A stretch of 64,000 nucleotides of DNA from NCBI GenBank assembly GCA_937864195.1, contig CALMJG010000201.1, positions 1 to 64,000 on the forward strand, read 5' to 3'. Source of the DNA: an uncultured Novosphingobium sp. (lineage in GTDB: Bacteria > Pseudomonadota > Alphaproteobacteria > Sphingomonadales > Sphingomonadaceae). The position numbers and the translations under genes were made by a program. The notes beneath the pieces are model-generated. The model was not told where the DNA came from, did not search any database, and was given only the letters and a program-made list of their open reading frames with translations. This document shows, one piece after another, positions 55,012 through 62,903 of this stretch (position 1 is its first letter; every line of letters begins with the position of its first letter).

Positions 55012-55620
55012 ATGGCTGCGCCGCTTTCCGAGGAACAGGTCCGACAGGCCCGCGCGCGGATCATCGCCGAGGCGGAGCGGCAGTTTGCCGCGAGCGGCCC
55101 GGACGGCGCCTCGCTGCGCTCCATCGCCCGGGCGCTGGGGTGGACGGCGGCCTCGCTCTATCGCTATTTCCCCGGCAAGGAGGCGCTGCTTGCCGCCACC
55201 CGCGCCGCCGTGCTGAACCGCTTTTCCGAACGGATCGAGACAGCCTATGCCAGCACCACCGACCTGTGGGAGCGCTCGCGCGCCGTCGGCCGGGCCTATG
55301 TCGGCTTCGCTTTCGAGGAGCCGCACGCCTACCGCCTGATGTTCGGACATGCCGAGCCCGATCCCAAGCCGCCCGAATTGCAGCGGGCCGAAGACCGCTC
55401 GATGCGCACCGTCACCGACTATGTCGAGGACATGATCGCCGCCGGTCTGCTCGAAGGCGATGCCGAGGCAATCGGCCGCGCCTATTGGGCGGCGCTCCAC
55501 GGCCTGATCGTGCTGCGCATGGCCGGACGGATCGGCGCGGACGAATTCGAGGCGCGCCGTCACCAGACGATGCGCCTGATTACCCGGGGCGCGCGCCCCA
55601 TGCGAAAGGACAACCCATGA
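55012..55620 (+). CDS. TetR-family repressor
   Basis: A 202-residue regulator: N-terminal helix-turn-helix (GASLRSIARALGWTAASLYR, then YFPGKEALLAATRAAV) and a helical ligand domain of the TetR_C_33/WHG type (AYVGFAFEEPHAYRLMFGHA). ATG 55012 fits best; the codons before it would lie on the operator. It is divergent from the FadH-like gene and overlaps the lipocalin-like gene (ATGA), which it presumably controls together with itself. Confidence 0.9.
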   Translation: MAAPLSEEQVRQARARIIAEAERQFAASGPDGASLRSIARALGWTAASLYRYFPGKEALLAATRAAVLNRFSERIETAYASTTDLWERSRAVGRAYVGFAFEEPHAYRLMFGHAEPDPKPPELQRAEDRSMRTVTDYVEDMIAAGLLEGDAEAIGRAYWAALHGLIVLRMAGRIGADEFEARRHQTMRLITRGARPMRKDNP

Positions 55621-56024
55621 CCGATCTGCTTGGCGCCTGGTGGCTGGTTGACTGCGTCAACTACCGCGACGGACAGGGGACGCCGACGTTCGGCACGCCG
55701 CCCGGAGGCCAGATCCAGTACACGGCGGACGGGCGGATGGGCGCCTTCCTGATGGACCCGGCCTGGGCCGAGCGCGGCGATCCGAAAGCTGACAGCTTCA
55801 CCGAATTCTTCGCCTATGGCGGCACCTGGACCCGCGAGGGCGACATGGTGCGCCACCTGATCCTTTATTCCTCGGTGCCGGGGCGGGTGGGCACCACTTT
55901 CGAGCGGGTCGTGCGGGTGATCGACCACGATACCATCGTGCTGGAGACCGTTCCCGAGGTCTCGAAGTCCGGCAAGACCTACGTCACGCGCCTCACCTGG
56001 AAGCGGGTGGCGGCGGAGGGCTGA
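55617..56024 (+). CDS. Lipocalin-like domain protein
   Basis: A 135-residue soluble beta-barrel protein of the lipocalin_5 type: DLLGAWWLVDCVNYRDGQG, IQYTADGRMGAFLMDP, YGGTWTREGDMVRHLI and a final RLTWKRV strand. No signal peptide. Proteins of this family often lie beside catabolic TetR genes and are thought to bind small hydrophobic ligands; no enzyme activity is established. It overlaps the TetR stop by four bases and abuts the convergent aminotransferase gene. Confidence 0.8.
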   Translation: MTDLLGAWWLVDCVNYRDGQGTPTFGTPPGGQIQYTADGRMGAFLMDPAWAERGDPKADSFTEFFAYGGTWTREGDMVRHLILYSSVPGRVGTTFERVVRVIDHDTIVLETVPEVSKSGKTYVTRLTWKRVAAEG

Positions 56025-57188
56025 TCAGGCGCTGCAGCGGAACCGGGCGAGGCGGTCCAGCGCCTCGTTCAGCGTTGCGTCCTCCTTGGCGAAGCAGAGG
56101 CGCAGGTAGCCGCGCTCCGGCCCCTCAGCATAGAAGGCTGAGACCGGGATCGAAGCCACGCCCGCTTCGCGGATCAGCCGTTCGGCCACTTTCACATCGT
56201 CGGCGGGCAGGCCCGAGGCGGCAAGGTCCACGGTGACGAACCAGGTGCCGCTGGTGGGCAGCACCGCGAAGCCGGCAGACTTCAGTCCCTCCATCAGCCG
56301 CGCCTTGGCGGCGCCATAGCGGGCACGGTGCGCGGCGTGCCATTCGGCGGGCAGGGCCAGCGCCTCGGCCACGGCCCATTGCAGCGGGGTGGCGGTGGTG
56401 AAGGTCAGGAACTGGTGGCGGCCCGCCACGGCGGCGGCGAGCGGCGGTGCGGCCACGGCCCAGCCGACCTTCCATCCGGTCATCGAGAAGATCTTGCCCG
56501 CCGAACCGACCTTCACCGCCCGTTCGGCCAGCGAGGGCACGGCAAGGGGCGACACGTGCGGCGTGCCGTCGAACACCATGCCTTCCCAGACCTCGTCGCA
56601 CAGCACCCACAGGTCGTGCCGCTCGGCCAGGTCGCCAATCGCGGCCAGCGTATCGCGGTCCAGCATGGTGCCGACCGGATTGTTGGGCGTGTTGAGCACG
56701 ATCCCGCGCGTCGCCGGGCCGATGGCTTCGGCCAGCTGGTCGAGCGGCAGGGTCCAGTGCGGCGGCTGGAGGCTGACCAGCTTCGCGCGTCCGCCCGTCC
56801 ATTCGACCAGCGGCAGGTAGGCATCGTAAAGCGGCTGGACGAGGATCACCTCGTCGCCCGGGCGGACCAGCGCTAGCAGGCTCGCCGCCAGCGTCTCGGT
56901 CGCGCCGGAGGTGACGACGATGTTTTCGGCAGTCAGGCTGAGGCCCTGCTCGCGTGCATAGTAATCGGCCACGGCGCCGCGCAGTTCGGGCAGTCCGCGC
57001 ATCGGCGGATACTGGTTGGAGCGTTCCGCCAAGGCCCGCTGCGCCGCGCCGACCAGTTCCGCAGGCTCGGCCATGTCGGGGAACCCCTGGCCAAGGTTGA
57101 TCGCGCCGAGTTCGCGGGCGAGGCCCGACATCCGCTCGAAGATCGTGGTGCTGGACGGGCCGGACAGGCGCGATGCGAGGCTGGTCAT
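56025..57188 (-). CDS. PLP-dependent class I/II aminotransferase
   Basis: A 387-residue fold type I aminotransferase: NLGQGFPDMAEPAELVGAAQ, VVTSGATETLAASLLAL, NTPNNPVGTMLDRD, CDEVWEGMVFDG, the PLP lysine in GSAGKIFSMTGWKVGW, and the arginine in YLRLCFAKED. This pattern matches the YbdL/kynurenine-aminotransferase group that uses methionine, aromatic amino acids or kynurenine; the exact donor cannot be read. ATG 57188 is chosen because the upstream codons run into the REP palindrome. It shares no clear operon with the monooxygenase upstream. Confidence 0.88.
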   Translation of the reverse strand: MTSLASRLSGPSSTTIFERMSGLARELGAINLGQGFPDMAEPAELVGAAQRALAERSNQYPPMRGLPELRGAVADYYAREQGLSLTAENIVVTSGATETLAASLLALVRPGDEVILVQPLYDAYLPLVEWTGGRAKLVSLQPPHWTLPLDQLAEAIGPATRGIVLNTPNNPVGTMLDRDTLAAIGDLAERHDLWVLCDEVWEGMVFDGTPHVSPLAVPSLAERAVKVGSAGKIFSMTGWKVGWAVAAPPLAAAVAGRHQFLTFTTATPLQWAVAEALALPAEWHAAHRARYGAAKARLMEGLKSAGFAVLPTSGTWFVTVDLAASGLPADDVKVAERLIREAGVASIPVSAFYAEGPERGYLRLCFAKEDATLNEALDRLARFRCSA

Positions 57189-57212
57189 AAGTGGTGTCCT
57201 AACCGCCACCGT

Positions 57213-57278
57213 CCGTTCGTGTCGAGCTTGTCGAGACACGTTTGCGCCCACGTGTCGCGACAAGCTCGACACGAACGG
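57213..57278. repeat. REP-type palindrome
   Basis: A 29-base left arm (57213-57241) and right arm (57250-57278) are inverted copies differing at one base, around TTGCGCCC. The core GTGTCGAGCTTGTCGAGACAC is the kind of extragenic palindrome scattered in sphingomonad genomes. It is the only copy in this window and lies between two minus-strand genes, where it may stabilise or end mRNA. Confidence 0.75.
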
Positions 57279-57284
57279 GGGGTA

Positions 57285-58727
57285 TCAGGCCTTGAGTGCG
57301 GCCTCCCAGCTTTCCGCGAGTTGGCCCGCGCTGCCGGTGCCGAACACGTAGCGGTCCGGGCGGACCAGCACGGCCTCGGCGCCATGCGCATCCAGCCACC
57401 CGGCCAGTGCATCGCGGAAGAGGGCGAGTTCGGGGATTTCCAGCGCCGTTCGGTCGATCAACCAGTGGCCTGCACCGAGCACATTGTCGAGCCGCGCCTC
57501 GTCCGCCACGGGCTGCGGGAAATAGCTCCCCGCGCCGGCGCTGCCGGCCAGGATCAGGCCATCGGCCATCGGCGGATAGTCCACCGTCCCGTCCGGCGAA
57601 TGCCCCGCCGCGCGCGCTGCCAGCATCTGCGCATCGCGTGCGGCAGCGGCTGCGGGGTCGGTGATGCAGACGGTGCGGCCCATCATCACCGCCATGTCGA
57701 TGGTCGCGCGCAGGATGGGCGCGCGCTCGGTCTGGTAGGTGTCGAGCAGGTCCTCGCTCGCGCCTTCGCGGACGATGGCTGCCAGCTTCCACGCCAAATT
57801 TGCCGCATCGCGCAGGCCGGAGCACATGCCCTGCCCCGCAAAGGGCGGGGTCTGGTGCGCGGCATCGCCAGCCAGCAGGACGCGGCCCTTGCGCCATTGC
57901 TGCGCGATCCGGGCGCGGAAGGTGTAGACCGCCTTGCGCTCCAGCGTCACTGCGCCCTCGACATCCCAGGGCTGCATCAGACGCTGGACCGAGGCGTCGG
58001 AGGCGACATCCTCCGCCGCCTCCCCGGGCAGGATCATGAATTCCCAGCGGTGGCGGCCTTCGCCCATCAGCACGCAGGTGGTTGGGCGCGCGGGATCGCA
58101 GATCTGGAGGTTCGCCTCGGGCAGGCGGGATACGTCATGCACCAGCATGTCGATAACCAGCCATGGCTCCTCGAAGCCGAGGTCGTCGAAAGTGATGCCC
58201 GCCGCATGGCGTACCGGGCTGCGCGCGCCGTCCGCGCCGATTAGCCAGGCGGCGCGCACTTCGCGCGGGCCTTCGGGCGTCGAGATCGTGGCGGTAATGC
58301 CAGCCCCTTCCTCGTTCCATCCGGTCAGTTCCCAGCGACTGTGCAGCTGCGCGCTGGGCAGGGTGGCGAGCTGGCGGCGCAGCGCCGACTCTACCGAGGG
58401 CTGGTGGATCATGTTCGCCGCAGGCCAGCCGCCCGGGCCGATCCGGTCGGAGCCTTCGAAGCGGAGCAGGATTTCGCCCGCGGCGGTGAGGAAGTCATAG
58501 CGGGCCGAACGGCGGCTGGTGGCGACCACCTCGTCCGCCACTCCCGCTTCCTGCAGGATGCGGATCGTCTCGTGATCGAGGTGTGCCGCGCGGGGGAGGG
58601 GATAGATCTCTGCCTCCTTTTCCGCGACCACCACCCGGATCCCGCGCTGCGCCAGCAGCACTGCCAGCGTCACGCCGGTCGGCCCGCCGCCGGCGATCAG
58701 CACGTCGCAGTCGATCCGCTCCGCCAT
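57285..58727 (-). CDS. FAD-dependent aromatic monooxygenase (MhpA/PheA-like)
   Basis: Single-component flavin hydroxylase of 480 residues: FAD loop VLIAGGGPTGVTLAVLLAQR, the DG motif WLIGADGARSPVRHAAG and the GD motif VLLAGDAAHQTPPFAGQGMC. PPFAGQGMCSGLRDAANLAWK is typical of the 3-(3-hydroxyphenyl)propionate hydroxylase group, and the C-terminal thioredoxin-like extension is short. It would add a hydroxyl to a phenolic acid ahead of the extradiol enzyme encoded two genes upstream. It is three bases downstream of the FAH-family gene in one operon. Confidence 0.9.
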   Translation of the reverse strand: MAERIDCDVLIAGGGPTGVTLAVLLAQRGIRVVVAEKEAEIYPLPRAAHLDHETIRILQEAGVADEVVATSRRSARYDFLTAAGEILLRFEGSDRIGPGGWPAANMIHQPSVESALRRQLATLPSAQLHSRWELTGWNEEGAGITATISTPEGPREVRAAWLIGADGARSPVRHAAGITFDDLGFEEPWLVIDMLVHDVSRLPEANLQICDPARPTTCVLMGEGRHRWEFMILPGEAAEDVASDASVQRLMQPWDVEGAVTLERKAVYTFRARIAQQWRKGRVLLAGDAAHQTPPFAGQGMCSGLRDAANLAWKLAAIVREGASEDLLDTYQTERAPILRATIDMAVMMGRTVCITDPAAAAARDAQMLAARAAGHSPDGTVDYPPMADGLILAGSAGAGSYFPQPVADEARLDNVLGAGHWLIDRTALEIPELALFRDALAGWLDAHGAEAVLVRPDRYVFGTGSAGQLAESWEAALKA

Positions 58728-58730
58728 GGT

Positions 58731-59570
58731 TCAGCGCTCTGCCTGCATCGTGCCTTCGATGTGGCCCAGGCGGTCGATCTCGATCCGCACCACGTCGCCG
58801 GGGGCAAGGAACCGGCGCGGGTCCATCGCCGCGCCGACCCCGCCGGGGGTGCCGGTGAACAGCGCATCGCCCGGCTCCAGGGTCATCGCCTGGCTGAGGT
58901 GCTCGACCTGCTGCCAGACGTTGAACACCAGATGCTGCGTATTCGAATCCTGCCGCTTCTCGCCATTGACGAAGCAGCGGATGCCCAGCCCGTGGGGATC
59001 GCCCAGTTCGTCTGCGGTGACGATCCACGGACCCATCGGCGCGTGGGTGTCGAAGCTCTTGCCCAACGACCACTGCGGCACGGCGTGCTGCCACATCCGT
59101 TCGGTCATGTCGTTGCCGACGCAGTAGCCGAAGATCGCGGCGGGCGCGTCGGCGGCAGAGACGTGCTTGCCGCCCTTGCCGATGATCGCGACCAGTTCCG
59201 CCTCGTAGTCGGGCGTCATCGTCCCGCGCGCGATCAGGATCGGATCGTAGGGGCCATTGACCGAGGTCTGCGCCTTGGTGAACCACACCTGCCGCTCCGG
59301 CGTGCCCATCTTCGACTCCTCGATGTGGTCGGCATAGTTGAGGCCGATCGCGAAGATCTTGCCGGGGCGCTGCACTGGGGCTTCCAGCTTGACGGAAGAC
59401 AGCGGCACGCCGCCGCCTGCCGCACCTTTCGCTTCAAGCTGCGGCTTCAGCGTGTCCCAATCGCGGATCAGGTCGATCATCGTGCCTTCGACACCCGTGT
59501 CGATGATCCGGTCGTCGACGACGATCCCGGTGCGGGTCTGGCCATCGGCGGTATAGGTGGCGAGTTTCAT
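58731..59570 (-). CDS. Fumarylacetoacetate hydrolase-family protein
   Basis: A 279-residue protein of the FAH superfamily, which hydrolyses or isomerises ring-cleavage products and acylpyruvates with a bound Mg2+ or Mn2+. It has the core FAIGLNYADHIEES, metal residues in TMTPDYEAELVAIIGK, YCVGNDMTERMWQ and TGTPGGVGAAMDP. An N-terminal FAH_N-like region precedes it. It overlaps the extradiol dioxygenase stop (ATGA), so it very probably acts on that enzyme's product in place of an alpha/beta C-C hydrolase. Confidence 0.9.
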   Translation of the reverse strand: MKLATYTADGQTRTGIVVDDRIIDTGVEGTMIDLIRDWDTLKPQLEAKGAAGGGVPLSSVKLEAPVQRPGKIFAIGLNYADHIEESKMGTPERQVWFTKAQTSVNGPYDPILIARGTMTPDYEAELVAIIGKGGKHVSAADAPAAIFGYCVGNDMTERMWQHAVPQWSLGKSFDTHAPMGPWIVTADELGDPHGLGIRCFVNGEKRQDSNTQHLVFNVWQQVEHLSQAMTLEPGDALFTGTPGGVGAAMDPRRFLAPGDVVRIEIDRLGHIEGTMQAER

Positions 59571-60586
59571 GCGGGGATTCCCTGAACTGGGCGGCGAAAC
59601 AGCCGCTTGATGCGCAGCAAGAGCGCGGTGAAGAATGAAACGAGGGCGGGCGGGGGTGGCATGCGCCCGGCGAACAGCGGATTGGGCGCGCCCCATTGCA
59701 CGGCCAGCAGCGCGCTCATCGGCATTTTCTGGGGCGGGTCGGCAGCGGTGAACAGGTCGCCATCGGTCCAGTGCTCCAGCTCGTTGCCGAACGGGTCCTT
59801 CCAGTAATCGAAGACCTGGCTGCCCATGATGTGGCGCCCGACGCCCCAGGCGGCCTTGCGGCCTTTCGCCTTGAGGTGGTCATGTCCGAGCATCAGGTCG
59901 TCGAAGTTGGCGACCTCGAAGGCGGCGTGGAGGATGCCAAGCTCTCCGGGTAGCTGGGCGAGGAACAGGGTGTGATGATCGGCGGGCTGATCGCCCCGGT
60001 CGCAGCGCATGAAGGCGCCCAGCGGCACGTCCTGCGCTGCCTCGACCTCGTCGGAAGTGAGGAAGCCGAAGCGCTCCTTGTACCAGGCCTCGGAAGTACG
60101 GAAGTCGCGCACCTTGAGCACGGCATGGCCGATTCGGCGGACGTGCGAGGGTGCGGCGTCGAGCCGCACGGTGCTGCGGAAGCGCGGCTTGGCAGCGGCG
60201 GTGTTACGGTCCGGATCGGTGGGCGGCGGCTCGGCATTGTCGTTCGTCTGGCCAGCGATCACCTCGACGTTGTAGCCGTCCGGATCGGTCAGGCGGACGA
60301 TCCGCCCGCCGCCTGGCTCGCCCAGGTCTTCCACCGCTACGCCTTCGTGTTTGGCGAGCTTGTCCAGATCGGAAAGGCTTTCGGCACGCAGGCCGAGCGC
60401 CAGGAAACGGGCTTCACCGGGTTCGGAAACGTGCACGAAGGGCCGCCCGTCGCTGGCCTTGCCGTAAAGCCTGCCGCCAGCCTCGAAGCACGACAGGCCG
60501 AAGTCTTCCAGAAAGCCGCGCATCGCGCCAAGGTCCGGCGCGGCGTAGCGGACGTGGGCAATGTCCTGGGCACGGATCACGCTCAT
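59567..60586 (-). CDS. Extradiol dioxygenase (VOC family), second in the window
   Basis: A 339-residue two-module VOC enzyme. The metal triad appears as H154 (RRIGHAVLKVRD), H220 (GILHAAFEVANF) and E271 (FGNELEHWTDGD), so ring cleavage of a catechol is likely. A C-terminal tail of about 40 residues, rich in proline and then in basic residues, is an addition to the family core. It is first in the operon with the FAH protein and MhpA-like hydroxylase and divergent from a TetR gene. Confidence 0.85.
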   Translation of the reverse strand: MSVIRAQDIAHVRYAAPDLGAMRGFLEDFGLSCFEAGGRLYGKASDGRPFVHVSEPGEARFLALGLRAESLSDLDKLAKHEGVAVEDLGEPGGGRIVRLTDPDGYNVEVIAGQTNDNAEPPPTDPDRNTAAAKPRFRSTVRLDAAPSHVRRIGHAVLKVRDFRTSEAWYKERFGFLTSDEVEAAQDVPLGAFMRCDRGDQPADHHTLFLAQLPGELGILHAAFEVANFDDLMLGHDHLKAKGRKAAWGVGRHIMGSQVFDYWKDPFGNELEHWTDGDLFTAADPPQKMPMSALLAVQWGAPNPLFAGRMPPPPALVSFFTALLLRIKRLFRRPVQGIPA

Positions 60587-60618
60587 GGCTTCTCTCCCCG
60601 GTCCGCACCGATTCGCAC

Positions 60619-60660
60619 TTGACCGTTTAGTCAAATTACCGGAGTTGACCGTATAGTCAA
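60619..60660. promoter_or_regulatory. Two tandem TetR-type operators in the second aromatic cluster
   Basis: TTGACCGTTTAGTCAA (60619-60634) and TTGACCGTATAGTCAA (60645-60660) are TTGAC-N6-GTCAA palindromes 26 bases apart, in the 92-base gap between the dioxygenase operon and tetR. The TTGACC half could double as a -35 element, so binding would block transcription. Confidence 0.7.
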
Positions 60661-60678
60661 CAAGAGTAGAAAGGGGTG

Positions 60679-61317
60679 ATGGATAGCGCCGCTGCCCCCG
60701 CCAGTCCCCGTGCCGCGCGCACCCGCGCGGCCATGCTGGCCGCCGGATTCGAACTGCTGGCCGAGCGTCCGATCGACGCCATTGCGATCGACGAGGTCGT
60801 GGCCCGTGCCGGAGTGGCAAAAGGCAGCTTCTTCAATCATTTCACCGACAAGCCGGGCTTTGCGAACGCCATCGGTGCGGCAGTGCGCGCGGAACTGGAG
60901 GAACGGGTGACCGACGCCAATGCCAGTGTCACCGATCCGGTTGCGCGGTTGGCGGGGGGGATGCGCGTGGCGGTCGACTTTGCGCTGCGCGAGCGTAAGC
61001 GCGCGATCGTCATGCTGCGCGGACTGGAACTGTCGACCGGGATCGACCACGATCTCAACCGTGGTATCCGCGCCGACATCGAAGCCGTGCTGGCCGCCGG
61101 CCTCGCCCGCAAGGAGTCGGCGCGCAGCGGGGTGCGCTACTGGCTCGGATTGTGCCAGATCGCCATGCTCAACGCGATTGAGCGCCAGCCCGAACGCGCC
61201 GCCGCAGCGGAGCGGCTGCGCGAGATGCTGGTGCTGGGGCTGTGCGGGCTGGGCATTGCCGAGGATGCGGCGCAGGCCGCCGCGCGCGATCAGGCCGCGC
61301 TGCTTTCCCCCGCCTGA
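60679..61317 (+). CDS. TetR-family repressor of the aromatic operon
   Basis: A 212-residue TetR protein with a helix-turn-helix (PIDAIAIDEVVARAGVAKGS, then FFNHFTDKPGFANAI) and a helical ligand domain. ATG 60679 and a GTG three bases before it are both possible starts. The two TTGAC-N6-GTCAA palindromes end about 19 bases upstream, so autorepression is likely. Its 3' end overlaps the convergent MFS gene by 28 bases. Confidence 0.9.
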   Translation: MDSAAAPASPRAARTRAAMLAAGFELLAERPIDAIAIDEVVARAGVAKGSFFNHFTDKPGFANAIGAAVRAELEERVTDANASVTDPVARLAGGMRVAVDFALRERKRAIVMLRGLELSTGIDHDLNRGIRADIEAVLAAGLARKESARSGVRYWLGLCQIAMLNAIERQPERAAAAERLREMLVLGLCGLGIAEDAAQAAARDQAALLSPA

Positions 61318-62516
61318 CCCCGCGCGGGCAGGCGGATCGTCAGGATCAGCGAGGCCCCGGCCAGCAACGCCGTTGCCGCGACCGCCTGCCACGCGGAATA
61401 GCTTCCGAACAGGTCGTGCAACTGGCCCGCGCCGATGATCCCCGCCGCGCTGCCGAACCAGCCGATGCCGACCACCGCGCCGAAGATCGTGCCATAGCGC
61501 GCCACATCAAACCGGCTGGCGGTGAAATAGGCGACGATGTCATGCTCGGCCCCCTGCTGGACCCCGATCATGGTCACGGCTGCCAGCGCGGCGGGAGCTG
61601 CCCCGGCGGTGAACAGCAGGATCAGGAACCCGCTGCCCGGCAGGATGGTGAGCGCCACCGCGACCAGCCGGGGATCGAAGCGGTCGAGCAGCCAGCCACC
61701 GGCAAGCCGTCCGACGAATTGCCCGCTGGCGAACAGCGACAGCGCGAGGGCGGCCATCGGCGCGCTGATCCCTTCCTCCTGGATCATTGGCGACATCTGG
61801 CTGACCGCGCCTGCCGTGGCGAGGTTCATGCACAGGTTGGCGATCGTCAGGCCCCAGAAATCGCGGACCCCGAAGAACGACCAGTCCTGCGCCGCAGGCT
61901 TGCGGCCGATCCCGCTGCCGGCCAGACCCGGCGTGGGCGGAAGCAGCAGGGCAACCGCCGGCACGCCGATTGTCACCGAAATCGCCGCAAGCGCGACAAA
62001 CCCGCCGCGCCAACCCCAGGAGTCAGTGACCAGTTGCAGCAGCGGCGGGACCGCGATGGTGGTCAGCGAGACGCCGACCGCCACCAGTCCCAGCGCCTTG
62101 CCCCGATGCTCGCGAAAGTGCCACGACACCGGCCGGGTCACGGCGACCGCCGTGCTGCCGACCCCGAAGAAGCCGATCATCGCCACGCCGATGGCAATGC
62201 CCAGCACCCCTCCGGCCAGGGCCGCGACGGCCACTTGGGTTGCCGCGACGATCGCGGTGCAGGCGTAGAACACGGCCTTGAAACCATAGATGTCTGTCAG
62301 CCGTCCGATGATCGGCGATCCCAGCGCGGCAGTCACGACCAGCGCCTGGATCAGCGACAGTTCGCCGCGCGTTGCCCCCAGTTCATTGGCGATGGGCAGC
62401 AGGAACAGGCTGAAGGTGAAGAACAGCAGCGCCACCCCCGTGCCGGAAGCCAGCGCGCAGCCCAGCACGATGCGCCAGCCAAGGCGCCATTCGCTCTCGC
62501 TTGGCGGAGTGGTCAC
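61290..62516 (-). CDS. MFS transporter
   Basis: Inner-membrane permease of about 408 residues with 12 predicted helices. The loop 2-3 signature is IGRLTDIYGFKAVFY, and the matching second-half loop is VGRLAGGWLLDRFDPRLVA. It resembles the oxalate:formate/monocarboxylate branch often found in aromatic catabolic clusters. GTG 62516 lies 11 bases after the upstream stop; no ATG gives a full first helix. It is in a minus-strand run with the epoxide-hydrolase-like and saccharopine-dehydrogenase-like genes. Confidence 0.87.
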   Translation of the reverse strand: MTTPPSESEWRLGWRIVLGCALASGTGVALLFFTFSLFLLPIANELGATRGELSLIQALVVTAALGSPIIGRLTDIYGFKAVFYACTAIVAATQVAVAALAGGVLGIAIGVAMIGFFGVGSTAVAVTRPVSWHFREHRGKALGLVAVGVSLTTIAVPPLLQLVTDSWGWRGGFVALAAISVTIGVPAVALLLPPTPGLAGSGIGRKPAAQDWSFFGVRDFWGLTIANLCMNLATAGAVSQMSPMIQEEGISAPMAALALSLFASGQFVGRLAGGWLLDRFDPRLVAVALTILPGSGFLILLFTAGAAPAALAAVTMIGVQQGAEHDIVAYFTASRFDVARYGTIFGAVVGIGWFGSAAGIIGAGQLHDLFGSYSAWQAVAATALLAGASLILTIRLPARGQAGESSAA

Positions 62517-62527
62517 GCGGGTTTCGC

Positions 62528-62899
62528 CTAGCCGGCCAGCGCGGAGGTATAGGTGCCCATGTCGAAGTAATCGCGCCACGCGGCGATCTTCCCATCGCGC
62601 ATCTCGAACACGCCGCAGCAGGGCAGGGCGACTGGCTTGCCGTCCGCCACGGCCCGGTCGACCCGCTCGGCCACGACGAGATCGCCGCTCGCCACCAGGT
62701 TGACCAGTTCCCACTGCGCGCTTTGCCAGCTCGACAGGAACCCGGCGATGAACGGCTTCAATGCGGCATGGCCCTGCACCGGGGGCAGCATCATGTTGTG
62801 ATAGATGCCGTCCCCGGTGAAGAAACCCGTCAGTTCGTCCGCATCGAGCCGCGACCAGGCCGCCACGAAGTCGCGAATGACCTGGGCGTTATCGGCCAC
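62528..62899 (-). CDS. Limonene-1,2-epoxide hydrolase-like (NTF2-fold) protein
   Basis: A 123-residue NTF2-fold protein. The segments VVAERVDRAVADGKPVALPC and GVFEMRDGKIAAWRDYFDMG match the limonene epoxide hydrolase group, in which an Asp-Arg-Asp triad activates water. Here R and D in ERVDR and D in RDYFD are in place. Hydrolysis of an epoxide or a related SnoaL-type reaction is therefore plausible. It lies four bases from the next gene upstream and 11 bases before the MFS gene. Confidence 0.82.
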   Translation of the reverse strand: MADNAQVIRDFVAAWSRLDADELTGFFTGDGIYHNMMLPPVQGHAALKPFIAGFLSSWQSAQWELVNLVASGDLVVAERVDRAVADGKPVALPCCGVFEMRDGKIAAWRDYFDMGTYTSALAG

Positions 62900-62903
62900 G
62901 CGC

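Noticed and set aside
57213..57278. Inverted repeat as ends of an insertion sequence
   Set aside because: The arms are only 8 bases apart with no transposase between; a REP palindrome explains it.
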